Positions 53,130 through 61,280 of a DNA stretch of 64,000 nt are shown in pieces. The notes under the pieces are model-generated. The model was given only the letters and a program-made list of their open reading frames with translations, had not been told where the DNA came from and searched no databases. The DNA comes from Parasphingorhabdus sp. (GTDB lineage Bacteria; Pseudomonadota; Alphaproteobacteria; Sphingomonadales; Sphingomonadaceae): NCBI GenBank assembly GCA_030373505.1, contig JAUCYS010000006.1, forward strand, positions 1 to 64,000, read 5' to 3'. Numbering within the stretch: the first letter of the stretch is position 1; the number at the start of each line of letters is the position of its first letter. Made by a program: the position numbers and the translations under genes.

Positions 53130-53645
53130 ATGAAAAAGCTTGGAAATTATATCGCGGCAAGCTTGCTGGCTGTTACCCCTGTGTTGCTCATGGGTAATTC
53201 GCCGCTCACTTCCCAGGAAGAACAGCTCGCTTCCGAACAGGCCGAGGTCATGAAGACGGTCCATCAATATGTCGACAGCCTGAACAAAGGCGATCTTCCC
53301 AATGTGATCGCGGCTTGCGCCAAGGAATCATCGATCGTTGACGAATTCCCCCCCTATCAGTGGCACGGCAAGGATACATGTGCCCGGTGGGTCAAGGAGC
53401 TTGCAGCGTACAACAAGGCGAACGGACTCACAGCAGGGTTCAACACGCTGCGCGAACCGGAACGCATCGACGTGACCGGCGACAATGCCTATGTCGTTGT
53501 TAAGGCAGATTATCGTTACACCGTAGAGGGCAAGAAGGGAGCGGAAATCGGGGCCATGTTCACGGTCGCTCTGCACAAGCAGGCAGATGGCTGGAAAATC
53601 ACTGGCTGGTCCTGGTCGCGGCCCAAGTTTGATTTCGACTATTGA
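53130..53645 (+). CDS. Exported NTF2-like (SnoaL-type) protein
   Basis: A 171-residue protein with a signal peptide (first about 25 residues) and a cone-like NTF2 domain: VMKTVHQYVDSLNKGDLPNV, SIVDEFPPYQWHGKD, and ITGWSWSRPKFD, quoted in parts. These fold as SnoaL/ketosteroid-isomerase relatives. No catalytic Asp pair can be assigned. It stands alone on the plus strand and is closed by a hairpin at 53661-53695. Confidence 0.75.
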   Translation: MKKLGNYIAASLLAVTPVLLMGNSPLTSQEEQLASEQAEVMKTVHQYVDSLNKGDLPNVIAACAKESSIVDEFPPYQWHGKDTCARWVKELAAYNKANGLTAGFNTLREPERIDVTGDNAYVVVKADYRYTVEGKKGAEIGAMFTVALHKQADGWKITGWSWSRPKFDFDY

Positions 53646-53660
53646 GCTTACTTGACTGAG

Positions 53661-53695
53661 CGCAAGCGGCGGATCTTCGCGGTCCGCCGCTTGCG
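53661..53695. terminator. Stem-loop between convergent NTF2-like and cyclase genes
   Basis: CGCAAGCGGCGGA and TCCGCCGCTTGCG pair perfectly (13 bases) with a 9-base loop. It lies 16 bases after one stop and 55 before the other. No U tract, so efficiency is uncertain. Confidence 0.65.
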
Positions 53696-53749
53696 CGACA
53701 AGCTAATAATTCGGTTGCAGGCTGAGGCCATGCACCAGGCGGCGTAGGC

Positions 53750-54547
53750 TTAGTCCTTGCTCGGCGCCATTGCGATAACCCGCAGCGGGCTGCCCGAGCC
53801 ACCCTTGATCTTCAGGGGTGTCGCCACGATGACCGACCCGAAAACCGGCAACTGGTCAAGATTGGTCAGGCATTGCAGTCCGAAGCGACCATTGCCGTGC
53901 AGGATCGAGTGCGCAGGCAGTGGTTCGTCGAACAGGGATGCCTGTCCCGCATCCGTACCCACCGTTTCGACGCCAAGGCCGATACAGTCGCGTTCGTGAA
54001 CCAGAAAGCGCATCGCATCCGCATCGGGTCCGGGCGAATGGGCGCCGTCATCCTTGAGATTGAGGTAGGATAATGTACCGACCCGCTTGGACCAGTTGGA
54101 ACGCAGCAGGACCCAGTGACGAGCTGGGATGGCGCCGTTCTGCTTTTCCCATTCTTCCAGAAACCCGCGGGTGACGATAAAGTCATCATCTGCTGCCGCT
54201 TCATCGGCGATGTCGATCACCACAGCAGGATGAATGAAGTCCTCTGCCGGGATTGCATCGACCGTGCCATTGGGAATATCGCGACCGGTTATCCAGTGCG
54301 CCGGGGCGTCGAAATGCGTGCCGGTATGCTCGTTCATCGAGATATTGTTCCAATACCAGGCCGGGCCGTTGCCGTCATAGCGCGAGACGGTTTCCATCCG
54401 GAACGGCTCGCACTGGCCGAATTCTGACGGCAACACGATGACCGGAAAATCGCTGGATAATATGTTGGTAAGATCGATCACGCGAATTGCGCCGCAGGCG
54501 ATGTCGCCAAGCATCGCGGCAAGCGCAGGATTGGTAGCAGTATTCAT
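53750..54547 (-). CDS. Cyclase-family metal hydrolase (kynurenine formamidase / isatin hydrolase fold)
   Basis: A 265-residue enzyme of PF04199. The metal motif HTGTHFDAPAHW is perfect (H-x-G-T-H-x-D-x-P-x-H). This fold opens cyclic amides or formamides: N-formylkynurenine, isatin, cyclic imides. The start overlaps the DUF35-SDR stop by ATGA. Placement in an operon with CoA ligase and Ltp2-like genes and close to IorAB makes an indole-derived substrate such as isatin reasonable, but other lactams fit as well. Confidence 0.85.
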   Translation of the reverse strand: MNTATNPALAAMLGDIACGAIRVIDLTNILSSDFPVIVLPSEFGQCEPFRMETVSRYDGNGPAWYWNNISMNEHTGTHFDAPAHWITGRDIPNGTVDAIPAEDFIHPAVVIDIADEAAADDDFIVTRGFLEEWEKQNGAIPARHWVLLRSNWSKRVGTLSYLNLKDDGAHSPGPDADAMRFLVHERDCIGLGVETVGTDAGQASLFDEPLPAHSILHGNGRFGLQCLTNLDQLPVFGSVIVATPLKIKGGSGSPLRVIAMAPSKD

Positions 54548-55758
54548 AGGTTCTTCTCCCGGGCATAGAGCATTGGATCGGAAAGCCAGCGCGCCATGGC
54601 GTCGCTGGCCACGTCGCCGACGCAGCTTTGTTCGCGGCCCTGATGCAAGGCGTCGACAATCGCAGCTGCCAGGCGGGCAGGAGCGACCTTGGGTGGCGGT
54701 ACCGGCTGATGATGTTCATCCTCGACCGGTCCGGTAAAGACCGAGAGGACTCGTACGCCGGTGCTGCGCATTTCATGGCGGAAGGATTGAAGGAGGGACA
54801 ATCGGGCCGCTTCCGCCGCTGCAAAAGCCGCATTGTCTGTCGCACCGGCCAGGGCATCGCTTGAGATCAGGTCCACAAAGGCGCCGTGGGATCGTCCCGC
54901 CAGCATCGGTGCGCAGGCCTGCGCCAGCCGGGTAAAACCAATCGCGGACACGTCAAAGGCGCGGCGTTGCTCGACGATATTGGCCTGCTCACTGACGCCG
55001 CCGCCGCGCACATGGCGAGCGGTGTTGATCACGATATCGAGCGGGCCACCGACCTTGCTCAGCGCCTCCGACAGGCTGACCTGGTCGACGATGTCGAGCG
55101 GTACCGGCTGAACGCCGTCGAGGTTGAGGATCGGATGCTTCTGGTCGGTTAACCGTTCGGGCGGCAGCATCCCGGCAATGATCAAACCTGCCCCGGCATC
55201 GTGCAAGGCCTTGACCACCGCCAGGCCAATCGCACTGCTGGCATCGCTGACGAGTACGGTCTTGCCCGCGACAGGCACTGTGAATTCGCGCAACTGCGGG
55301 TCGGTCATATCAATTTCTCCCGTGGGTGGCAGAGCGAACAGGGCCGCGTTTCCGCCTCGATCCAGCATGAGACGCACGGCAGCCCGGTCGTTCACGCCAA
55401 GATCCTGATGCAGATGGACTAGGGCCACCGGCCCTGCATCAAGGGCTACCTTGCCCATCCGCCAGGGCAGATGATCCCGAAAATACAGGTCGGTGGATGT
55501 ACGGATGATCGTCTCGCACAATATTTCCGCCCCATTTGGGCGGTCCTGCCAGACAAGTTCGCCCCAGCAATAGGGGCAGGCGTCGCGTGGTGGATAAGTG
55601 GCCTTGTCGCAGTCGGTGCAGACTTGCAGAACGAAACGGCCCTGTGCGGCGCGGGCCGACATTGCATGCATGGCGCGGCTGCGGGTCGCGGGCGAAACAT
55701 GGCGGGCCTTTTTACGCGCCAGCGGATCGCGCTTTTCGCGAGGGGAACGCTCCGTCAT
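54544..55758 (-). CDS. DUF35 (zinc ribbon + OB fold) fused to a degenerate SDR domain
   Basis: A 404-residue fusion. Residues about 40-150 are a DUF35 protein: zinc-ribbon cysteines C47-x-x-C50 and C61-x-x-C64, then an OB fold. Residues about 165-390 are an SDR domain in which the dinucleotide loop reads S-D-A-S-S-A-I-G and YxxxK is F312-A-A-A-E316; the serine region VDLISSDAL remains. So oxidoreductase activity is unlikely. DUF35 proteins partner thiolase-fold aldolases (as ChsH2 does Ltp2 in steroid side-chain degradation), and the thiolase-fold gene is next door with an ATGA overlap. The SDR part may be structural or CoA/substrate binding. Confidence 0.82.
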   Translation of the reverse strand: MTERSPREKRDPLARKKARHVSPATRSRAMHAMSARAAQGRFVLQVCTDCDKATYPPRDACPYCWGELVWQDRPNGAEILCETIIRTSTDLYFRDHLPWRMGKVALDAGPVALVHLHQDLGVNDRAAVRLMLDRGGNAALFALPPTGEIDMTDPQLREFTVPVAGKTVLVSDASSAIGLAVVKALHDAGAGLIIAGMLPPERLTDQKHPILNLDGVQPVPLDIVDQVSLSEALSKVGGPLDIVINTARHVRGGGVSEQANIVEQRRAFDVSAIGFTRLAQACAPMLAGRSHGAFVDLISSDALAGATDNAAFAAAEAARLSLLQSFRHEMRSTGVRVLSVFTGPVEDEHHQPVPPPKVAPARLAAAIVDALHQGREQSCVGDVASDAMARWLSDPMLYAREKNL

Positions 55759-56927
55759 TTCATGGCCCTCAGCGCAGCGGCGCCGGTACAGATGCCGCGA
55801 TCATAGTTGACCAGGCCAAAGCCCGATACGACCGAAATTTCTGCATTGGGCACCTGATCACCCAGCGGCTGCCGGAGGATCTGGCGCAAGCCTTCGGTCA
55901 TATTCTGAAAACCGCCGGCCGCGCCAGCCTGACCCGCGGACAGCTGACCCCCATTGGTATTCAGGGGCAGGTCGCCATCAATGTCGAAACTGGTACGCCG
56001 GATAAAGTCGGCGACTTCATCCTGTTTGCAGAAACCCAGATCGGCAAGTTGCATCGCCACGATTACCGGATAATCGTCATAGACCTGCAAGCTATCGACA
56101 TCGGCCGGGCTTATTCCGGCAGATGCCCAGAACTGATCAATATCCATGGCCCAGCCACCCCGCAGTTGCACAGGATCCTCCGGAAAGGCATTGTGTCGTT
56201 CGATCGTGGCCAGAACGCTGGCGGCAGCAAGGCCGCGCGCCTTGGCGATTTCGGGCGTGGTCACGATAAAGGCTTCGGCTCCGGCACAGGGCATGACGCA
56301 ATCGAAGAGATGGACGGGATCAGCAATGGGCCGGGCAGCGAGATAGGCCTCCAGCGACAGTGGGCGGCGTTGTAGCGCCAGCGGGTTAGACATGGCATTG
56401 GCGCGCTGGGCGACGCACAGCTTGCCGAAATCCTCGCGCGTGACGCCGAATGCACGCATATAGGCATCAGTGATCAGGGCGAATGTCGCATTGGGGCCGC
56501 CAAAACCATAGGGATAGACCGCATCCTGTGAAAAGCGGGAGAAGTTTGCGAGACTGTGCCGGAAGCTGTCGATCTGGTTGGTGTCGGCAGCGAGGCAGAC
56601 GACGATTTCAGCATCGCCGCATTGCACGGCACGCGCGGCCCGGCGCAGCGCCATGACGCCGCTAGCGCCTCCGGTCGGCAAGTGATCCAGCCATCTTGGC
56701 GTCAGCCCGAGATGCTGTGTCAGTCCGACAGCGGTATCGGGTCCCGCGGAAAAGCTGGCAAAGCAGAATCCGTCGATATCAGCAGGCCCGAAACCGGTGT
56801 CCTCTGCGAGCTGGCGCAACAGCTTTCCTGCCCACCAGTGGGCGCTTTCCGGCGAGAAGCGCACATAAGGCGCAGTGACCGGGGCACAAACGGCAACGCC
56901 ATCATAGGGGGCGGGTGTACGGTTCAT
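55755..56927 (-). CDS. Ltp2/SCP2-thiolase-like enzyme without the thiolase cysteine
   Basis: A 390-residue thiolase fold. The nucleophile motif C-x-S-G is Gly87-A-S-G (LPTGGASGVM), so it cannot be a normal thiolase; this is typical of Ltp2-type retro-aldolases and lipid-transfer proteins. YDDYPVIVAMQLADLGFC and LPLNTNGGQLSAGQAG match the SCP2-thiolase C-terminal half. Its neighbour is a DUF35 fusion, the known partner type, and an acyl-CoA ligase precedes it, all with ATGA overlaps. The likely reaction is cleavage of a beta-hydroxyacyl-CoA to an aldehyde or ketone plus a shorter acyl-CoA. Confidence 0.83.
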   Translation of the reverse strand: MNRTPAPYDGVAVCAPVTAPYVRFSPESAHWWAGKLLRQLAEDTGFGPADIDGFCFASFSAGPDTAVGLTQHLGLTPRWLDHLPTGGASGVMALRRAARAVQCGDAEIVVCLAADTNQIDSFRHSLANFSRFSQDAVYPYGFGGPNATFALITDAYMRAFGVTREDFGKLCVAQRANAMSNPLALQRRPLSLEAYLAARPIADPVHLFDCVMPCAGAEAFIVTTPEIAKARGLAAASVLATIERHNAFPEDPVQLRGGWAMDIDQFWASAGISPADVDSLQVYDDYPVIVAMQLADLGFCKQDEVADFIRRTSFDIDGDLPLNTNGGQLSAGQAGAAGGFQNMTEGLRQILRQPLGDQVPNAEISVVSGFGLVNYDRGICTGAAALRAMK

Positions 56928-58537
56928 TTGCTCCGTTTCTTGAGAGCCCGGGTGTCGTGCAGATCGCCCGCAGCCATTTTCTCCGCGACGAGATCCTTCA
57001 GGGCTGCCCGCAGAATTTTTTCCGTGGGTGTGCGGGGCAGTTCGCTGACAAAGCCGATCCAGCCCGGCACCTTGTAATAGGCCATTTCCTCCAGCGCCCA
57101 GTTGGCAATTTCCGCTGCCGCACCGGCATTGGAGAAAGATTCATCGGTCACCACCAGAGCGACAACCTCATCACCGCGGACCGGATCGGGCGTAGCGGCT
57201 ACCGCGACCTGCTTGATGGCCGGATTCTTGGCCAGAATCGTTTCGACTTCCACGGCAGCGATATTTTCGCCGGACCGGCGGATAACGTTCTTTTTGCGAT
57301 CGACAAAGTGCAGGTCGCCATCTGCGTCACGCGACACGATATCGCCGGTGTGGAACCATCCATCCTGCCACGCTTCGTCTGTCGCTTCCGGATTTTTCAG
57401 ATATTCCCGAAAGAAACCGTAGCGGGGATTGTCGCCAGCGCGCCTGACGAGCAGTTCGCCCGGTTGATCCCCCACGACATCTCTGGCTGCATCGTCAACA
57501 ATGCGAATGTCCACTTCGTTAGTCGGTCGTCCGAAGCAACTGGTGCCGATCTTGCGGGGTTCGCGGTGGGCACTGATGACGCCGCCGCTGCCCGTTTCTG
57601 TCATCGCCCATGCCTCGATCAGCGGGAAACCGAAGCGCTCTTCGAACGCCCCGTGGAGTTCGGCAGGAGCGCCAGCCCCAAAGCCAAAGCGCACGCCATG
57701 TTCTTTATCCTGCGCGCTGGGCTCGGACTTCATCAGCATAGCAGGCATGACCCCCAGATAGTGCAGGCAGGTCGCCTTGCTCTCGCGTACGGAATCCCAC
57801 CAGGTTGAGGGATGAAAACGGTCCAGCACGGTCAGGCAGCCGCCCATGGTGACCATCGCGATTGTCGATACGGCCATGGCGTTCATATGAAATGCGGGTA
57901 GCGGGGTCAGCATCCGCTCTTCGCCCGGACGCAGGGAAATAAGGCCGCCGACGTCGCGATACCAGTCGCCGGAATGCAGAAAATATTCGTTGGTCAGAAC
58001 GCACCCTTTTGGGCGGCCAGTGGTTCCTGAAGTGTACAGCAAGGCCGCTTCGCGCGAAGCACCATCGCCCGATGCCGCGCGGCCCTTGTTGTCTAGCGCC
58101 GGGATCGGCTCGGCAGGCGCAACGGGGGTCATTGCGCTACCTGCGGCTTGCGCCGCTTCGGCCACCTCTGCTTTTCGTTCCGGCACGACAAAGGCCGCCG
58201 CCATTTCGGAATGCTCAATCAGATATTCAAGCTCGCTGCGCCGGAGATCGGGATTGATCGGAACCACGGAAGCACCGAGGCTGTTTGCCGCAAACCAGAT
58301 TTCGATAAACTCGGGCCTGTTTTGCAGCAACAGGCCGACCCGGGTGCCTTCGCCATATCCTGCTTCGTCCAGGGAGCGTTGCCGCGTCCGAACCCTTTCG
58401 AGCATTTCCCTATAAGTGATTTCGCCAGCGGGGATTCCGTATATCTCTGCAGTTTCGGGGAGAATGTTGAGAAACGGCTTGTCCGGCCAGCGAGCGGCCG
58501 TAGCGGCGAAGCGTTCAAATATAGTGTCGTCGTTCAC
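56924..58537 (-). CDS. Acyl-CoA synthetase (CaiC-like AMP-binding ligase)
   Basis: A 537-residue ANL-family ligase with the ATP loop LLYTSGTTGRPKGC, GWFHTGDIVSRDADG, the hinge DRKKNVIRRSGENI and the C-terminal lysine in PRTPTEKILRAA. It activates a carboxylic acid to its CoA thioester. It leads an operon with thiolase-like, DUF35-SDR and cyclase genes. The TATGCA-AA-TGCATA repeat lies 55-68 bases before its start. The acid made by the aldehyde dehydrogenases nearby is a plausible substrate. Confidence 0.88.
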   Translation of the reverse strand: MNDDTIFERFAATAARWPDKPFLNILPETAEIYGIPAGEITYREMLERVRTRQRSLDEAGYGEGTRVGLLLQNRPEFIEIWFAANSLGASVVPINPDLRRSELEYLIEHSEMAAAFVVPERKAEVAEAAQAAGSAMTPVAPAEPIPALDNKGRAASGDGASREAALLYTSGTTGRPKGCVLTNEYFLHSGDWYRDVGGLISLRPGEERMLTPLPAFHMNAMAVSTIAMVTMGGCLTVLDRFHPSTWWDSVRESKATCLHYLGVMPAMLMKSEPSAQDKEHGVRFGFGAGAPAELHGAFEERFGFPLIEAWAMTETGSGGVISAHREPRKIGTSCFGRPTNEVDIRIVDDAARDVVGDQPGELLVRRAGDNPRYGFFREYLKNPEATDEAWQDGWFHTGDIVSRDADGDLHFVDRKKNVIRRSGENIAAVEVETILAKNPAIKQVAVAATPDPVRGDEVVALVVTDESFSNAGAAAEIANWALEEMAYYKVPGWIGFVSELPRTPTEKILRAALKDLVAEKMAAGDLHDTRALKKRSK

Positions 58538-58591
58538 AATGAAATCCAGCCCTGTTATCCGCCAGCACGCTGTGCGCGCAAAGCGACGAGA

Positions 58592-58605
58592 TATGCAAAT
58601 GCATA
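58592..58605. promoter_or_regulatory. TATGCA-AA-TGCATA operator candidate before the CoA-ligase operon
   Basis: Perfect 6-base arms with spacer AA. The identical 14 bases recur at 63452-63465 before iorA. Two MarR genes lie between them, and MarR proteins bind short palindromes like this. Confidence 0.6.
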
Positions 58606-58665
58606 TGTTTATACATCAATTAAATTCTGTCAATCTCGTTGTTCGGGGGCAGCGAACCAGGGGGA

Positions 58666-59127
58666 TCAACGTTCAAACCGTGCCAAATTCTCAAGCATTT
58701 GCACCAAAACCGCGCGGCAGGTTTCGCGATCTTCCGGGGTCGTACCCGCACTTACTTTTTCAAAATATTTTTCCATGGACGGCCAGCTATCGTGCAATTG
58801 GGCGCGGCCTCTGGGCGTGAGCCTGACCTCACGCCGCCGCTGGTCATGGTCCGGCGTTCGCCGTTCGACCAGATCCTGCGAAACCATCGCCTCAATGGCG
58901 CGGCTGGTCGAAGATTGTTCGGAAAAGGTCCGTTCCGCGATCTCGTTGATCGTCAGCCCATCTTCGATCTCAAGAATGGACAATGTGCGCAGCGACACAA
59001 GATTGATGTCATTTGCCTGCAGCATGCGATTCTGCGCCGCCTGCCCGAGATTCGCCAGCCGGTTTACAAGATAGGGGAGGTAATGCTCCAGCTCCTGATA
59101 TGATCTGGGCGGCTTGGATTTGCTCAT
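58666..59127 (-). CDS. MarR-family transcriptional regulator (second of a pair)
   Basis: A 153-residue MarR protein with the winged helix LTINEIAERTFSEQSSTSRA and wing ERRTPDHDQRRREVRLT. The start overlaps the preceding MarR gene by ATGA, so both are made from one transcript and may heterodimerise. It points towards the CoA-ligase operon 129 bases ahead. Ligand is likely an aromatic acid or CoA thioester, as for many catabolic MarR repressors. Confidence 0.87.
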   Translation of the reverse strand: MSKSKPPRSYQELEHYLPYLVNRLANLGQAAQNRMLQANDINLVSLRTLSILEIEDGLTINEIAERTFSEQSSTSRAIEAMVSQDLVERRTPDHDQRRREVRLTPRGRAQLHDSWPSMEKYFEKVSAGTTPEDRETCRAVLVQMLENLARFER

Positions 59128-59660
59128 ATTTTACTTTCCATCCGATCGGGGCCTAAGCGAGAGGACACGGACGACAGGGATGCCAGTGCGTCGCGCAAAT
59201 CCTCTTTGCTGATCTGTTCGAACCATTGCTCGAGAAGCGCGTCGTGGCGTTGCCGGGCCGCACAATAAAGTGCAATGCCTTTCGGAGTGGCCCGCACGAC
59301 AACTGCGCGCCGGTCTTCGGGAGATGTTTCACGCGTAATCAGCTTGTCGGCAGCCAGTCTGCGAACCAGCCCGGTAACATTGCCGCCGGTGACCTTGAGG
59401 TGGCGCGACAGGAGAACCTGCGTGAGGCCTTGGCGGAATCGATAGAGCTGAGCCAGCACGTCAAACTTCGCCAGCGTGAGTCCGAATTCCTTTCCAAGCG
59501 CCTGGTTCAGGCGGACGAACAGATCGCCATGAAAGTCCATCACCGCAAGCCATAGCTGTGCTTCGACACCGCGGGGGTTTCGCGGTTGCTCAACGACAGT
59601 TCTGGATGCGCCGGACCGGGGCATCATCTTCTTGTCCTGTCGGGACGGATTCGGCAGCAC
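59124..59660 (-). CDS. MarR-family transcriptional regulator (first of a pair)
   Basis: A 178-residue MarR protein: helix-turn-helix TQVLLSRHLKVTGGNVTGLV and wing RETSPEDRRAVVVRAT. It has about 30 extra N-terminal residues over typical MarR proteins; an internal ATG could shorten it. Overlaps the second MarR gene by ATGA. It lies between the IorAB operon and the CoA-ligase operon, both of which carry the TATGCA/TGCATA repeat. Confidence 0.87.
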   Translation of the reverse strand: MLPNPSRQDKKMMPRSGASRTVVEQPRNPRGVEAQLWLAVMDFHGDLFVRLNQALGKEFGLTLAKFDVLAQLYRFRQGLTQVLLSRHLKVTGGNVTGLVRRLAADKLITRETSPEDRRAVVVRATPKGIALYCAARQRHDALLEQWFEQISKEDLRDALASLSSVSSRLGPDRMESKI

Positions 59661-59708
59661 AGCATCTCTGGCTTAATGCTATCTTCCACTAACACGGGCA
59701 AGTTTTAA

Positions 59709-61280
59709 TCAGGCGAACGACCGGATGGTCTGGATCAGTCCGTCGAGCTCATCGCCCTCCGCTTCGCGGACTGCCGTTTCGCGTAACCGGCGAGCCCATT
59801 CGGCGGCATCATCTCGATGTGCGATCGATTTGATCTCTTCGGTCACTTTTGCAAATTTTGAAATGCCGCGGGCATGCGTGTCGGAATAGCCTTTGATCAG
59901 CCGTTGGCATTGCAGCACCTCGACACCCAGTGCATAATTGCTGCAGGCAAGCTCGCTCGCCAGAGTCAGCCAAGCATCGCGATGGGCGGTTTCTTCCCGG
60001 TGCCGGAGCGACGCGCGCCGCCAGCTGCGCATGCCGGCGACAAGATAGAGCATCAGGAACCAACCCGGGGAATAGGTTCGCACCCTGCGCCCCTTGCTGA
60101 TCCGTCGATCCAGCCATCCGTAAAGTCCTGGCCGGTTCTGGAGCCAGCGGCCGAACCAGATCGGCGCAAGGCCGATGACCTCTTCCAGACGAGGATGCAT
60201 ATATTCGGTGGTCTCGAACAACTGGTCCGGACGAATACCGATTTCCTCTCCGATCCGGCTGTGCCGCGACGCGCGGGTCTTCAGATCGGCCACGCGAACG
60301 ACATCGTCATAAGCCATGGCATTGGCAATATATTTGGCCGCATTGACGCTGAGCGCATAATCTTGCTCTGCGCCGCCCAGACTTATGTCGAGCTGATGGA
60401 CCGCCTCCAGCTGGTCAAGATATTCGGCACCATAGGCCAAATCCTGAAAGTCGATGACTTTTGCCAGGCCCACGCGCGCAATGGTCGCGACCTGGGGAGG
60501 AAAGCCGGTTTCGGTGCGAGCAACCAGCGCTTCAGCGCGCGGTGAAACGCGCCTTTTGGCAGCGGGAGCAATCTGGGTGGTCGGGGCCGCTTTTTGCGGA
60601 GGCGTGGCTTCACCCGAGCCGCGCGCCTGTTCGAATGCGGCGTCGAATGTCTTGATGCTGGCAGCAACACCCTTGCCATTGCCTTCGATGACGGCATGAT
60701 AATCTGCCACTGCGAAGGGCAGCACGCCGGAGGCGGCAAGCGCGCCGAACATCGCCGACGAAATGACGCTGCCATTGGCGGCGGCGAGCGCATTCATGTC
60801 GAATATGATGCTGTTCAGCGCCGTAACACCCACCGCTTCGGTGACAGCCCCGCTGTCGGCAATACCTTCCCCCGGAGCGCTCTTTTCGCCAATCGCAAAG
60901 GAGCGATGGCTTGAAGCAATGAGAGTGGTGCGCTCAGGGGTCACGATACCGCGCAGGATCGAGCGTCCGGCCTCGATAAATTCCGATGCGATGACCACGT
61001 CCACGTCGCTAGGTGTCGGCATCTGCGCCAGGACTGGTTTCTTGCCATCCTGTGGCCGCATGATTTCCACATAATAGATGGTGGCGCCGGTACGCTGGGC
61101 GACGCCGGGGACCGAAGTGGACTGTGCCACCCAGCCGGCATTTTCCGCCAGTGTGACAATCCAGCCGGTGAGCACGCCACCGCCCTGGCCGCCCATTGCG
61201 ACGACCGCGATCGAGATCGGGCGTTCGGTGGCATCTCCTGCTGACGCCAGGCGAAGTTTTACCGTTTCGTCACGCATCAT
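59709..61280 (-). CDS. iorB: Indolepyruvate oxidoreductase subunit beta with C-terminal extension
   Basis: About 523 residues. The N-terminal 200 are the pyruvate-ferredoxin-oxidoreductase gamma-type domain of IorB (VAMGGQGGGVLTGWIVTLAE, GVAQRTGATIYYVEI). Archaeal IorB ends there; this one has a further about 300 residues resembling the DUF6537 segment found in proteobacterial indolepyruvate oxidoreductases. It starts by ATGA overlap with iorA. With IorA it oxidatively decarboxylates aryl pyruvates to aryl-acetyl-CoA. Confidence 0.85.
   Translation of the reverse strand: MMRDETVKLRLASAGDATERPISIAVVAMGGQGGGVLTGWIVTLAENAGWVAQSTSVPGVAQRTGATIYYVEIMRPQDGKKPVLAQMPTPSDVDVVIASEFIEAGRSILRGIVTPERTTLIASSHRSFAIGEKSAPGEGIADSGAVTEAVGVTALNSIIFDMNALAAANGSVISSAMFGALAASGVLPFAVADYHAVIEGNGKGVAASIKTFDAAFEQARGSGEATPPQKAAPTTQIAPAAKRRVSPRAEALVARTETGFPPQVATIARVGLAKVIDFQDLAYGAEYLDQLEAVHQLDISLGGAEQDYALSVNAAKYIANAMAYDDVVRVADLKTRASRHSRIGEEIGIRPDQLFETTEYMHPRLEEVIGLAPIWFGRWLQNRPGLYGWLDRRISKGRRVRTYSPGWFLMLYLVAGMRSWRRASLRHREETAHRDAWLTLASELACSNYALGVEVLQCQRLIKGYSDTHARGISKFAKVTEEIKSIAHRDDAAEWARRLRETAVREAEGDELDGLIQTIRSFA

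Noticed and set aside
55755..56927. Acetyl-CoA acetyltransferase
   Set aside because: The nucleophilic cysteine is glycine at residue 87 and the neighbours are those of Ltp2-type aldolases.
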